The translations under genes and the position numbers were made by a program. Of a DNA stretch of 64,000 nt, positions 8,631 through 16,911 are shown in pieces. The stretch comes from Reyranella sp. GTDB lineage: Bacteria > Pseudomonadota > Alphaproteobacteria > Reyranellales > Reyranellaceae. The notes below the pieces were generated by a model. It was not told the origin of the DNA. It searched no databases and worked only from the letters and a program-made list of their open reading frames with translations. Where the stretch lies: positions 1 through 64,000 of the forward strand of contig NZ_JAFKJN010000005.1 in the NCBI RefSeq assembly GCF_017305915.1, written 5' to 3'. How positions within the stretch are numbered: the stretch's first letter is position 1; each line of letters starts with the position of its first letter.

Positions 8631-8738
8631 TCCCCTCCCCCCGAAGGGGGAAGGGTTAGGGAGGGGGCTTCAAGGTGATTGTTTCCGATTCTGTGGCTTT
8701 CCCCCTCCTCTATCCTCCCCCTGCGGGGGAGGAGGATT
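8631..8738. repeat. Purine/pyrimidine mirror and inverted intergenic repeat
   Basis: The spacer between efp and the IMPase gene contains CCCCTCCCC-type arms facing GGGAGGGGG (8632-8668) and a second hairpin CTCCCCC-TGC-GGGGGAG near 8714-8730. C-rich and G-rich strands alternate. This resembles the short palindromic elements common in alphaproteobacterial spacers. It could terminate efp transcription, and its last arm supplies the GGAGG before the ATG at 8743. Confidence 0.6.
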
Positions 8739-8742
8739 GAAA

Positions 8743-9639
8743 ATGACATTGCCCCCTCGAGATAGACCTGTCGCCCGAGTCGGCCGCGGCCCCCTCGTCA
8801 TGGGCCGCGAGCGTTCCGGCCCGCCCGAGCGCAAGTCGCTGGCGCCGCGCTCGGCCACGATCACGGTGATGATCCGCGCCGTCTTCGCCGCGGCCAAGTC
8901 GCTGAAGCGCGACTTCGGCGAAGTCGAGCAACTGCAGGTTTCCGAGAAGGGCCCGGGCGATTTCGTCAGCCGCGCCGACATCATGGCCGAGCGCACGCTG
9001 CGCAAGGAGCTCGAGCGCACCCGTCCCGAGTACGGCTTCCTCGGCGAGGAAGGCGGCGAGACCAAGGGCGACGGCCGCAACCGCTGGATCGCCGATCCGC
9101 TCGACGGCACCACGAATTTCCTGCACGGCGTGCCGCACTTCGCGATCTCGCTGGCGCTCGAGCGCGACGGCGAGGTGATCGCGGGCGTGATCTACCAGCC
9201 GATCTCCGACGAGTTGTTCTGGTCCGAGAAGGGCAACGGCGCCTTCATCGACACGCCCAACGCCCGCTCGCGCCGCCTGCGCGTCTCGGGCCGCAAGGAT
9301 CCGGCGCGGGCGCTGGTCGCCACCGGCATCCCGCATGTCGGCCGAGGCGATCATCCGACGTACTTGAAGAAGCTCGAAACCGTGATGGGCAAGACCGCCG
9401 GCGTGCGCCGCTGGGGCGCCGGGGCGCTCGACCTCGCCTTCGTCGCCGCCGGCCGCTACGACGCCTTCTTCGAGTTCGGCCTGGCGCCGTGGGACGTCGC
9501 CGCCGGCCTGCTGATGGTGCGCGAGGCGGGCGGCCTGGTGAACGAGGTCGGCGGCGGTGCCTACGCCCTCGGCACGTCGACCAGCATCCTCGCCACCAAT
9601 GCCAGCCTGCGCGACGCGATGGTCGAGATCCTCGCCTGA
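8743..9639 (+). CDS. Inositol monophosphatase family protein
   Basis: A Mg2+-dependent phosphatase of the IMPase/SuhB/CysQ superfamily (substrates: inositol phosphate, PAP or fructose bisphosphate). It shows FLGEEGGETKGDGRNRWIAD and PLDGTTNFLHGVPHFAISLA (metal-binding motif 1) and APWDVAAGLLMVREAGG (motif 2). The core starts near SATITVMIRAVFAAAKSLKR. I chose the ATG at 8743 because a GGAGG sits 9 bases upstream, but that site is part of the repeat; an ATG at 8800 would fit the family length better. Confidence 0.88.
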   Translation: MTLPPRDRPVARVGRGPLVMGRERSGPPERKSLAPRSATITVMIRAVFAAAKSLKRDFGEVEQLQVSEKGPGDFVSRADIMAERTLRKELERTRPEYGFLGEEGGETKGDGRNRWIADPLDGTTNFLHGVPHFAISLALERDGEVIAGVIYQPISDELFWSEKGNGAFIDTPNARSRRLRVSGRKDPARALVATGIPHVGRGDHPTYLKKLETVMGKTAGVRRWGAGALDLAFVAAGRYDAFFEFGLAPWDVAAGLLMVREAGGLVNEVGGGAYALGTSTSILATNASLRDAMVEILA

Positions 9640-9781
9640 TCATCGGACCGCGCCACTCCAGCGGCGCTCATGATCCTCCGGACTGCCGTCGGGGACGGTC
9701 CACCCCAACGCGCGTTTTCGATGTAAGAGGACAAGGGTACCCGGGGGCCTGCTCTCCCACGGGAGGTGTCCGCGAGACTTT

Positions 9782-9831
9782 GAGACTCGACGGCCCACAA
9801 GCCTTGCGCCGTCGGCATTCGATCGAGTCTC
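9782..9831. terminator. Inverted repeat between convergent genes
   Basis: GAGACTCGA (9782-9790) pairs with TCGAGTCTC (9823-9831), and the inner CGACGGC pairs with GCCGTCG. Additional GAGACT copies occur at 9774 and 9839. It sits between the converging IMPase-family and M20 genes, a natural place for a bidirectional terminator, but lacks a clear T-run. The remainder of 9640-9854 shows no convincing gene. Confidence 0.35.
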
Positions 9832-9854
9832 ACCGCATGAGACTCGTGAGAGTC

Positions 9855-11165
9855 CTACTTCTTCTGCAGCACATCGAGCAGCACCAGGCTCATCGCCTCG
9901 GCGCCGGTGCGGATGCTGGGCTCGGGAATGGGCGCGAACTCCGGCGAATGGTTGCCGGGAATCGGCTTCTTGGCCGCCATCGCCTCGGCGTAAGCCTTGG
10001 GATCGAGGCCGCCGATGCTGAAATAGAACGACGGCACGCCGGCGATGACGAACTCCGAATAGTCCTCGCTGGCCGAGCCGGGCTCGGGCATCAGCCGCGC
10101 CTTGTCGCCGAACGCCGCCTTCAGCACCGCACCGCTGCGCGCGGCCAGCGCGTCGTCGTTGACCACCGCCTTGGCGCCGGCGGTGAGCTTGATCTCGGGC
10201 TCGGGCGCATTGGCCATCATCGCCACCGCCTTGGCGGTGCGCTCGATGCCGGCCAGCATCCTGGTGCGGGTCTCGTTGTCGTAGGAGCGGATGGTGCCGC
10301 GCACCGTCGCGGTGTCGGGGATGACGTTGCCGGCGTTGCCCGCCTGCACCGAGCCGACGGTGATGACGCCGAACTTCGCGGCATCCTTCTCGCGGCTGAT
10401 CACGCTCTGCACGTCGACGATGAAATGCGCCGCCATCATCACCGGGTCGATGGTGGTGTGCGGCCGCGAGCCGTGGCCGCCCTTGCCGACGAAGGTGATC
10501 TGCAGGCCGTCCGAGGTCGAATTGATGACGCCGGGCTTGTAGCTGACATAGCCGAACGGATAGGGCCCGACATGCAGGGCGAAGCCGTAGTCGGGCTTGG
10601 GGAAGCGCGTGAACAGGCCGTCCGCGACCATGCTGTGAGCGCCGCCGCCGCCCTCCTCCGCCGGCTGGCCGACGAACATCAGGGTGCCGCTCCACTGGTC
10701 CTTCATCTCGAGCATGGTCCGGGCGACGGCAGTCCAGGCTGCCATGTGGATGTCATGGCCGCAGGCATGCATCACCGGCGTCTCGGCGCCGCGCAGCGTC
10801 TGCTTCGCCTTGCTGGAATAGGGCAGACCGGTCTTCTCCTCGAGCGGCAGGGCGTCGAGCTCGGTCCGCACCATGACGGTCGGGCCGGGGCCGTTCCTGT
10901 AGATGCCGACGATGCCGGTCTTGCCGACGCCTTCGGTGACCTCGTAGCCCAGCGCCTTCAGCTCGGCGGCGAGCTTGGCCGCCGTGCGCTGCTCCTGGAA
11001 GCCGAGCTCGGGATGCTGATGGATGTCCCTGTAGAGCGCGTCGAGGCGCGAATACTGCGCGTCGAGGCTGCGCGCGATCGCCGCGCGCGTTCCGGCCACG
11101 TCGGCTGCCTGTGCAGCACCCGGCAAGAGCGCCAGCAGCAGCCCGAACGTCCTCAATCTCGCCAT
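9855..11165 (-). CDS. Exported M20 family amidohydrolase
   Basis: A metallopeptidase-like amidohydrolase (M20D, hippurate/IAA-amino-acid hydrolase type), 436 residues. A signal peptide (MARLRTFGLLLALLPGAAQA|AD) indicates the periplasm. Zinc-binding segments: HQHPELGFQE, VRTELDALPLEE, VMHACGHDIHMAAW (the conserved Cys-Gly-His-Asp), FVGQPAEEGGGGAHSM. The dimerisation domain includes GKGGHGSRPHTTIDP. The ATG at 11165 follows GGGGAGA; the upstream extension lacks a site. Substrate unknown: N-acyl amino acids or peptides are plausible. Monocistronic and divergent from the OmpA-like operon. Confidence 0.9.
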   Translation of the reverse strand: MARLRTFGLLLALLPGAAQAADVAGTRAAIARSLDAQYSRLDALYRDIHQHPELGFQEQRTAAKLAAELKALGYEVTEGVGKTGIVGIYRNGPGPTVMVRTELDALPLEEKTGLPYSSKAKQTLRGAETPVMHACGHDIHMAAWTAVARTMLEMKDQWSGTLMFVGQPAEEGGGGAHSMVADGLFTRFPKPDYGFALHVGPYPFGYVSYKPGVINSTSDGLQITFVGKGGHGSRPHTTIDPVMMAAHFIVDVQSVISREKDAAKFGVITVGSVQAGNAGNVIPDTATVRGTIRSYDNETRTRMLAGIERTAKAVAMMANAPEPEIKLTAGAKAVVNDDALAARSGAVLKAAFGDKARLMPEPGSASEDYSEFVIAGVPSFYFSIGGLDPKAYAEAMAAKKPIPGNHSPEFAPIPEPSIRTGAEAMSLVLLDVLQKK

Positions 11166-11285
11166 GGATCTCCCCTCAGCCGTTCGCCTCGAGGTTACCC
11201 CGCGCCCTATTGGCCGCGCCACCGTCATTGGCTATTGTCGCTCGGGTGTCTCCCCGTCCGGGGCCAAAAAATCCTTGAAGGACTG

Positions 11286-11678
11286 ATGCTTATCCCAAGC
11301 TGTTCGGTCGCCGTACGGCGCGTCGCCGTGGCCGTGGCGATGCTGTGCGCGACGGGCGCCATCGCCCAGCAGGCGCTCCCCGCGCCGGCCGTCACCGTTC
11401 CCTTCGTAGCCCAGTCGGTCGAGATCGCCGAGGCCGGCCGCGGTGCGCTCGACGGGCTCGCCAGGTCGCTGTCGGAGCGCGGCGTGCGCCAGCTCGAGGT
11501 GCGCGGCTATGCCAGCGGCGAGGATACCGGCGATGCCCGCAAGATGGCGCTCGCCCGGGCGCTCGCGGTGCGCAGCTACCTGATCGACCAGGGCGTCAAG
11601 GCGCGCATCGAGGTCGGCGCCAATGCCCAGCCGGCGCGGACCGCGCCCAAGGAGCGCGTCGACGTGGTGTTGCAGTGA
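11286..11678 (+). CDS. Small exported OmpA-like protein
   Basis: 130 residues. The signal (VAVAVAMLCATGAIAQQ) is followed by a compact OmpA C-terminal-like domain: VPFVAQSVEIAEAGRGALDG, LEVRGYASGEDTGDARKMAL, ARALAVRSYLIDQGVKARIE. The typical TDxxG...N...R peptidoglycan-binding residues are partly altered (SGEDTGDARKMALARA), so diaminopimelate binding is uncertain. It is the first gene of a three-gene operon with the MotA-like and MotB-like proteins (24-base and 3-base spacers), so it may be an accessory envelope subunit of that complex. Confidence 0.75.
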   Translation: MLIPSCSVAVRRVAVAVAMLCATGAIAQQALPAPAVTVPFVAQSVEIAEAGRGALDGLARSLSERGVRQLEVRGYASGEDTGDARKMALARALAVRSYLIDQGVKARIEVGANAQPARTAPKERVDVVLQ

Positions 11679-11702
11679 CGGCGCCCGCATGAGCACCCCC
11701 TT

Positions 11703-13220
11703 ATGAGCAGCCCCTTCCCCTACCTGATCCGCATGCTGGTGTTCCTCGCCGCCGTGGCGGGGCTCGCCTGGGTGCTGCACGAGGACCTGCTGCGCATCTT
11801 CGAGCACACGCCGACGCTCGACAGCGTCATCCTGGCGGTCCTGGCGCTCGGCATCTTCTTCGTCTTCCGCCAGGTCGTCATCCTGTGGCCGGAGATCCGC
11901 TGGATGCGCCGCTACATGACGCGCGAGCCCGACGCGCCGCCGCCGGAAGCCGAGTCGGTCAACCTGCTGGCGCCGATGGCCGCCATGCTGGGCGAGCGGC
12001 AGGACGAGATCCGGCTGTCACCGACCGCCACGCGCGCGGTGCTGGACGGCATCGCGACCCGGCTCGACGAGCGGCGCGAGCTCGCCCGCTACATGATCGG
12101 CCTGCTGATCTTCCTCGGCCTGCTCGGCACCTTCTGGGGTCTGCTGCAGACCATCGGCGCGGTCGCCGACGCGATCAACAGCCTGCAGGTCAATGCCGGC
12201 GACGCGGTGCAGATGTTCGCCAAGCTCAAGGGCAGCATCGAGGGCCCGCTCAAGGGCATGTCGACGGCGTTCGGCGCCTCGCTGTTCGGCCTCTCGGGCT
12301 CGCTGGTGCTGGGCTTTCTCGAATTGCAGGCCAGCCAGGCGCAGGGCCGCTTCCACAGCGAGCTCGAGCAGTGGCTGGCGCGCGCCACCAGCCTCGGCGG
12401 CTCGAGCCTGGGGCCGATCGCGGCGCAGAGCGTGCCGGCCTATATCGAGGCGCTGCTCGAGCGCAACGCCGAGAGCGCCGACGGGCTGATCCGCGCCGTG
12501 CAGTATGTCGAGGAGAGCCGGCAGGCGGGCGTGGCCGGCAATGCCACCCTGGTCGAGCGGCTGGCGGCGCTGGCCGAGACCATGCGCGAGCAGCAGGGCC
12601 TGCTGGCCCGCTTCACCGAGATGTCGATCGAATTGCGCGGCGCGGTGGCGCGGCTCAGCGAGCGCTTCACCGCCGCCGAATCCGACAGCCAGGCGGCGAT
12701 CGCCCACCAGCAGGCCATCGAGGCCCATCTCGGCCGGCTGGTCGAGGAGACGCTGCGCGCCCGCACCTCGATCGCCGAGGAGCTGCGCGGCGGCCTCGAT
12801 CGCCTCGCCCAGGAGCAGGCGCGCAGCCGCACCCAGGTCGTCGAGGACATGAGCCGCGAGATCGGCCGGCTCGCCGCGCGGCCCGACGCCGAGGCCAACC
12901 GCGAGGCGCTGGCCAACCTGCAGCGCGCGGTCGAGGGCCGGCTCGCCCGCCTGGTCGAGGAGAACGAGCGCAACCGGGGCGCGCTCGCCGAGGAGATGAG
13001 GGTGGCGATCGGCAAGCTCGCCGACCGCTTCGCCGACCTCGACCGCGATTCGGTCTCGGCGCACCGGCGCAACATCGAGGTCAACCTCGCCCATCTGGTC
13101 GAGGGCACGACGCAGAACCGCATCGCGCTCGCCGAGGAGATCCGCGGCGAGATCCGCCTGCTCGCCCGCACCATCGCGCTGACCCAGGTGCAGCGCCAGG
13201 AAACGCCGACCGGCGAATAG
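11703..13220 (+). CDS. MotA/TolQ/ExbB-type proton-channel protein with long coiled coil
   Basis: 505 residues. Transmembrane helices near 8-26 and 38-58, then a cytoplasmic part, a third helix (YMIGLLIFLGLLGTFWGLLQ) and a fourth (TAFGASLFGLSGSLVLGFLE). These carry the conserved Gly/Thr/Pro pattern of MotA/TolQ channel proteins. From about residue 230 to the end it is almost wholly alpha-helical with repeated 'Ahx..LveE..r.r..iaEEirge' units, a long coiled coil. It is the partner of the MotB-like gene 3 bases downstream. The layout resembles ZorA of Zorya systems, but ZorC, ZorD and ZorE are absent. Confidence 0.82.
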   Translation: MSSPFPYLIRMLVFLAAVAGLAWVLHEDLLRIFEHTPTLDSVILAVLALGIFFVFRQVVILWPEIRWMRRYMTREPDAPPPEAESVNLLAPMAAMLGERQDEIRLSPTATRAVLDGIATRLDERRELARYMIGLLIFLGLLGTFWGLLQTIGAVADAINSLQVNAGDAVQMFAKLKGSIEGPLKGMSTAFGASLFGLSGSLVLGFLELQASQAQGRFHSELEQWLARATSLGGSSLGPIAAQSVPAYIEALLERNAESADGLIRAVQYVEESRQAGVAGNATLVERLAALAETMREQQGLLARFTEMSIELRGAVARLSERFTAAESDSQAAIAHQQAIEAHLGRLVEETLRARTSIAEELRGGLDRLAQEQARSRTQVVEDMSREIGRLAARPDAEANREALANLQRAVEGRLARLVEENERNRGALAEEMRVAIGKLADRFADLDRDSVSAHRRNIEVNLAHLVEGTTQNRIALAEEIRGEIRLLARTIALTQVQRQETPTGE

Positions 13221-13223
13221 CCC

Positions 13224-14384
13224 ATGGCCGCCATTTCCCGCCGCCGCGAAAGCGCCGACTACACCTGGCCGGGCTATGTCGACGCGCTGACCACGCTCCT
13301 GATGGTGCTGATCTTCCTGCTGTCGATCTTCAGCGTGGCGCAATTCACCCTGTCGACCGTGCTGTCGAGCCGCGAGACGGCGATCGACACGCTCAACAAG
13401 CAGATCGGCGACCTCGCCAGCCAGCTTTCGCTCGAGAAGCGCTCGGCCGAGGATCTGCAGAAGGACGTCGCGCGCCTCACCCTGCTCAGCCGCCAACTGC
13501 AGGCCGAGCGCGAGAAGCTCAACGCCGACGTGACGGCGCAAAAGCGCAGCGCCGACGACCTCAAGGCCGAGCGCGACCGCCTCAGCGCCATGCTCAAGGA
13601 CGCGACCCGCGAGGTCGAGACCAAGGCGGCGACCGCCGGGGACATGCAGAAGGAGATCGAGCGGCAGAAGCTCGAGCTGACCCGGCTCGCCGCGGCGCTG
13701 GCGGCGGCCAACAACGAGAAGGGCAAGCTGTTCTCCGACCTCACCGAGGAGCAGAAGCAGACGGCCGAGCAGAAGGCCAACACGGTGCGGCTGGCCGCGG
13801 AGATGAATGCGCTGAGGCAAGAGCTCACCCGGCTCAACGCCGCGCTCGAGGCGGCCGACGCCAAGGCCAAGGAGCAGAACGCGCAGATCATCGACCTCGG
13901 CCAGAAGCTCAATAGGGCGCTCGCCAGCAAGGTCGAGGAGCTGGCGCGCTACCGCTCGGAGTTCTTCGGCAAGCTGCGCGAGGCGCTGGCCGGCCAGCGC
14001 GACGTGCAGATCGTCGGCGACCGCTTCGTCTTCCAGTCCGAGGTGCTGTTCCCGTCGGGCTCGGCGCAGCTCCAGCAGAGCGGCGAGAAGCAGCTCGCCT
14101 CGGTGGCGCAGCGGCTGGTCGACATCAGCAGCAAGATCCCCAAGGAGATCAACTGGGTGCTGCAGGTCGACGGCCACACCGACAACAAGCCGATCAACAC
14201 CCGCGAGTTCCCGTCCAACTGGGAGCTCTCCGCAGCTCGCGCCATCGCGGTGGTGAAGTTCCTGAACGCGCAGGGGATTCCCAACGAGCGGTTGGCCGCC
14301 GCGGGCTACGGCGAGTACCAGCCCCTGTCGATGATGGACACCGCGCGCAACCGGCGCATCGAGCTCAAGCTCACCAACCGCTGA
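13224..14384 (+). CDS. MotB/OmpA-family peptidoglycan-anchored protein
   Basis: 386 residues. A single N-terminal helix (DYTWPGYVDALTTLLMVLIF) contains Asp20, at the position of the proton-carrying aspartate of MotB-type proteins. Residues about 50-240 are a periplasmic coiled coil (repeated L-x-x-E/Q-x-x heptads). The C-terminus is an OmpA domain: FPSGSAQLQQSGEKQLASVA, LQVDGHTDNKPINTREFPSN, WELSAARAIAVVKFL, NRRIELKL, with the usual D..TDN..R binding residues. Together with the previous gene it should form an ion-driven force-transducing complex between inner membrane and cell wall. Housekeeping, not flagellar, is inferred from context. Confidence 0.85.
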   Translation: MAAISRRRESADYTWPGYVDALTTLLMVLIFLLSIFSVAQFTLSTVLSSRETAIDTLNKQIGDLASQLSLEKRSAEDLQKDVARLTLLSRQLQAEREKLNADVTAQKRSADDLKAERDRLSAMLKDATREVETKAATAGDMQKEIERQKLELTRLAAALAAANNEKGKLFSDLTEEQKQTAEQKANTVRLAAEMNALRQELTRLNAALEAADAKAKEQNAQIIDLGQKLNRALASKVEELARYRSEFFGKLREALAGQRDVQIVGDRFVFQSEVLFPSGSAQLQQSGEKQLASVAQRLVDISSKIPKEINWVLQVDGHTDNKPINTREFPSNWELSAARAIAVVKFLNAQGIPNERLAAAGYGEYQPLSMMDTARNRRIELKLTNR

Positions 14385-14403
14385 GCCCGCGCGAGCGGCG
14401 CCG

Positions 14404-14940
14404 TCAGGGCTTGGCCTTGGCCAGCTTGAAATCGCGCCAGCTCAGCACGCCGGTCCAGTTCTGGATGGTCGGCCCGTCGATCTGCTGCTTGAGCACGTTC
14501 GCGCTCGGCCGCCAGGTCATCGTGCTTTCGCCCGAGACGCCGGCGAAGCGGCCGGAGCCGCCGTTCAGGGTGAGCTTGCCGCGACAGCCGAGCAGCAGGT
14601 AGCCGGTGCACTCCCATTCGCCCCAGGCAGCAGCGGCATCGTCGGCGACGAACGAGCAGGCGCCGCCCCCGGTCACGCGACGGCTGCCCTGGTCGACCTT
14701 GACCATGGCCGAGCAGGTCACCCGGCCGGCCTCGATCGGGCCCTCGTCGGTCTCGACGAACATCGGACCGGCCACCGTGCCGGCGATCGTCGCCTGCTTC
14801 TCGGCCGACCGCACGATGGCGCCGTTGGCGACGGCAATGGCGAAGGCGTTGAAGACCTGCGGTTCGTCCTGCGCCAGCGCGGGCGCGGTTGCGATCAGCA
14901 GCGAAGCACAGAGGGCAAGCGGGCCGTTGAACATCCTCAT
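14404..14940 (-). CDS. Exported protein of unknown function
   Basis: 178 residues with a signal peptide (GPLALCASLLIATAPALAQ|DE). The mature part is beta-rich and glycine-rich (AGTVAGPMFVETDEGPIEAG, VTGGGACSFVADDAAAAWGE, LTLNGGSGRFAGVSGES) with cysteines in GACSF, WECTGY and LLGCRG. The text 'GSGRFAGVSGESTM' resembles allene-oxide-cyclase-barrel-like secreted proteins, but that is only a resemblance. It is last in the long minus-strand series and lies 11 bases after the preceding exported protein. It converges on the MotB-like gene with 19 bases between. Confidence 0.65.
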   Translation of the reverse strand: MRMFNGPLALCASLLIATAPALAQDEPQVFNAFAIAVANGAIVRSAEKQATIAGTVAGPMFVETDEGPIEAGRVTCSAMVKVDQGSRRVTGGGACSFVADDAAAAWGEWECTGYLLLGCRGKLTLNGGSGRFAGVSGESTMTWRPSANVLKQQIDGPTIQNWTGVLSWRDFKLAKAKP

Positions 14941-14951
14941 GGTGGCTGCCC

Positions 14952-15395
14952 TCACTTGAAATCGATGTAGACGGCGTCGGCGCCGAGCGACAACGCCAGT
15001 CCGCTGCGACGCGTACGCAGGCTGATCATCACGCCGTTGGGATTCTCGAGCCACATCTCGCCTCCGCCCTTGTCGCCGAGCGCAGAGCCGTAGCGCGCCT
15101 GGCCGTAGGCGCCAGGAAACTGGTTGAGCTGCTTGAGATTGTAGACGTCGCCGTAGGCCTGCATCTTGGAGATGCCGAAACCGCCGACGCCCAGCCCGCC
15201 GACCGAGAAGCGATGGCTCTTGCCTTCGAAATGCAACGTGCCGCCGCCGACATTGCCGCTGCCGATGAAGGCGACCTGAACCTGCTCGATCTCGATCGTG
15301 CCGGTCTTGATCCTGTCCTGCGCCCTGAGGCCGGCCGGCATGGCGGCGCCCGCCAGGACTCCGCCTAACAACATTCGTCTACGCACGCTCGTCAT
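14952..15395 (-). CDS. Conserved Tat-type exported protein, glycine-rich beta fold
   Basis: 147 residues. N-terminal RRRMLLGGVLAGAAMPAGLR is a twin-arginine-like signal. The mature sequence GTIEIEQVQVAFIGSGNVGG, GTLHFEGKSHRFSVGGLGVG, YGQARYGSALGDKGGGEMWL and LALSLGADAVYIDF recalls small conserved proteobacterial exported proteins of unknown function. The ATG at 15395 directly abuts AGGGGAG, which is too close; a GTG six codons into the gene gives better spacing and may be the true start. 40 bases downstream of the DUF2252 stop. Confidence 0.65.
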   Translation of the reverse strand: MTSVRRRMLLGGVLAGAAMPAGLRAQDRIKTGTIEIEQVQVAFIGSGNVGGGTLHFEGKSHRFSVGGLGVGGFGISKMQAYGDVYNLKQLNQFPGAYGQARYGSALGDKGGGEMWLENPNGVMISLRTRRSGLALSLGADAVYIDFK

Positions 15396-15435
15396 CTCCC
15401 CTACTTTCAGTTGAGCACATCGGCCGGTGGGCAAG

Positions 15436-16911
15436 CTAGCCCACACCGCGGGCGACCTCGATGCGGCCGCTGCGCTGCGCCTTCTTGAGCGCGGCGTGAT
15501 CCTGCTCGGTCTGCTTGGCATAGGCCAGCGCAAAGGTGCCGATCGCCTCGTCGAGCGCGGCCGAGGTGCCGCAATAGCCCGCGATCATCGCCGGGTCGCC
15601 GCTCTTGGCGTGGGCCAGCGCCAGGGCCCAGCCGCACAGGCCGCAATACTCGACAAAGCCCGACAGGTTGGCGGTCTCGTGCTCGCTAAACTTCACGCTG
15701 CCCTTCATATCGGCGAGCTGGCGGACATAGAAGTGCCGGCCGTCGACCTCGCCCCAACCGAGGAAGATGTCGGGCGAGCCCTGGGTCAGGCGCTGGCCGA
15801 TCACCACCCGCTCGCCGTGCTGGCGGGTATGCAGGTCGAACGACACGTAGGGCGCCAGCACCGAGGGCTGCGCCTGCTTGACCTGCAGGAACAGCGGGTC
15901 GTCGGCATCAACGCCCTGCAGCAGTAGCACCCAGCAGCTGGTGCCGACGCTGCCGACGCCCACCACTTTGCGCGCCGCGTCGACCAGGCGGTAGCGCGAC
16001 AGCAGCGCCTGCCGGTCGGCGGTCAGCGACGCGACGTAGGCGTGCAGCATCTCGTCGAGCGCGACGTCGGCCGGCAGGCCGCTGTCGGAATGGGTCTCGC
16101 GCACGATCAGCGGCACGTCCTCGATCAGGCGGTGCTCGCCGTCGACCTTGGCGGTGAGCTTGTCGAGCGCCTGGACGTGGCCCTTGGTGCGCGCCTTGCT
16201 CATGAAGCGCTCGGCGCCGGCACGCAGGCGCGGCGAGATCGCGTCGAGCACGGCGCGGTCGTCGATGCGCTCGTACCAGACCTGCAGGTAGCTCATCTCG
16301 GCGTAGCGCCGCATGCGCTTGCGGTAGGATTTGACGCATTCGCGCGCCGCCGCCTCGGCCTGAGCGCGGTCGCCGCCCATGAAGCGCACGGCGACGGCGG
16401 CGCTGGCGGCGAGCCGCTTGAGGTCCCATTCCCACGGGCCGGGATGGATCTCGTCGAAGTCGTTGATGGCGAAGATCAGGTTGCGCTCGGCCGAGGCATA
16501 GACGCCGAAGTTGGAGACGTGCATGTCGCCGCACGCCGCCACCTGCAAGCCGCTGACCGGCGTCGCCGCCAGGTCGTCCGTCATCACCGCCGCCGAGCCG
16601 CGCAGGAAGGTGAAGGGCGACGCCAGCATGCGGCCATAGCGCACCGGCACCAGCTTCTGCACCCTGAGCTCGTTCTGCTTCTCGAGGATCGCCACCGGAT
16701 CGGGCCGGTTGGCGCGCGGCGCGTACTCGGCATGGACGCTGCGCGGCACTTTCTGGCGCAGCGCCTTGCCGGCCGCCGCGCGCTCCTCGACAGAGGGCCG
16801 CGGCTTCATGAAGGTCTGGACCAGCGCCTTCTCGCCAACCGCCTCGTGGAGGCCCTCGTGCAGGCGCTGGTAGGCCGGATCCAGATTGGCCGTGAGTTTG
16901 GCCGCGGTCAT
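15436..16911 (-). CDS. DUF2252 protein (kinase-like fold)
   Basis: 491 residues of DUF2252 (COG4320), a family of unknown function with a fold related to aminoglycoside phosphotransferases and kinases. Motifs supporting that fold are CGDMHVSNFGVYASAERNLI (catalytic-loop-like D and N) and FAINDFDEIHPGPWEWDLKR (metal-binding DFD-like). Other family blocks are VPVRYGRMLASPFTFLRGSA and VGVGSVGTSCWVLLLQG. No signal peptide. Its ATG overlaps the BatD stop (ATGA), so it is translated with the MoxR/VWA genes. Its phosphoacceptor, if any, is unknown. Confidence 0.83.
   Translation of the reverse strand: MTAAKLTANLDPAYQRLHEGLHEAVGEKALVQTFMKPRPSVEERAAAGKALRQKVPRSVHAEYAPRANRPDPVAILEKQNELRVQKLVPVRYGRMLASPFTFLRGSAAVMTDDLAATPVSGLQVAACGDMHVSNFGVYASAERNLIFAINDFDEIHPGPWEWDLKRLAASAAVAVRFMGGDRAQAEAAARECVKSYRKRMRRYAEMSYLQVWYERIDDRAVLDAISPRLRAGAERFMSKARTKGHVQALDKLTAKVDGEHRLIEDVPLIVRETHSDSGLPADVALDEMLHAYVASLTADRQALLSRYRLVDAARKVVGVGSVGTSCWVLLLQGVDADDPLFLQVKQAQPSVLAPYVSFDLHTRQHGERVVIGQRLTQGSPDIFLGWGEVDGRHFYVRQLADMKGSVKFSEHETANLSGFVEYCGLCGWALALAHAKSGDPAMIAGYCGTSAALDEAIGTFALAYAKQTEQDHAALKKAQRSGRIEVARGVG

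Noticed and set aside
11286-14384. Zorya anti-phage system
   Set aside because: The ZorA/ZorB-like pair is present in form, but ZorC, ZorD and ZorE genes are absent and the neighbours are housekeeping or envelope genes.
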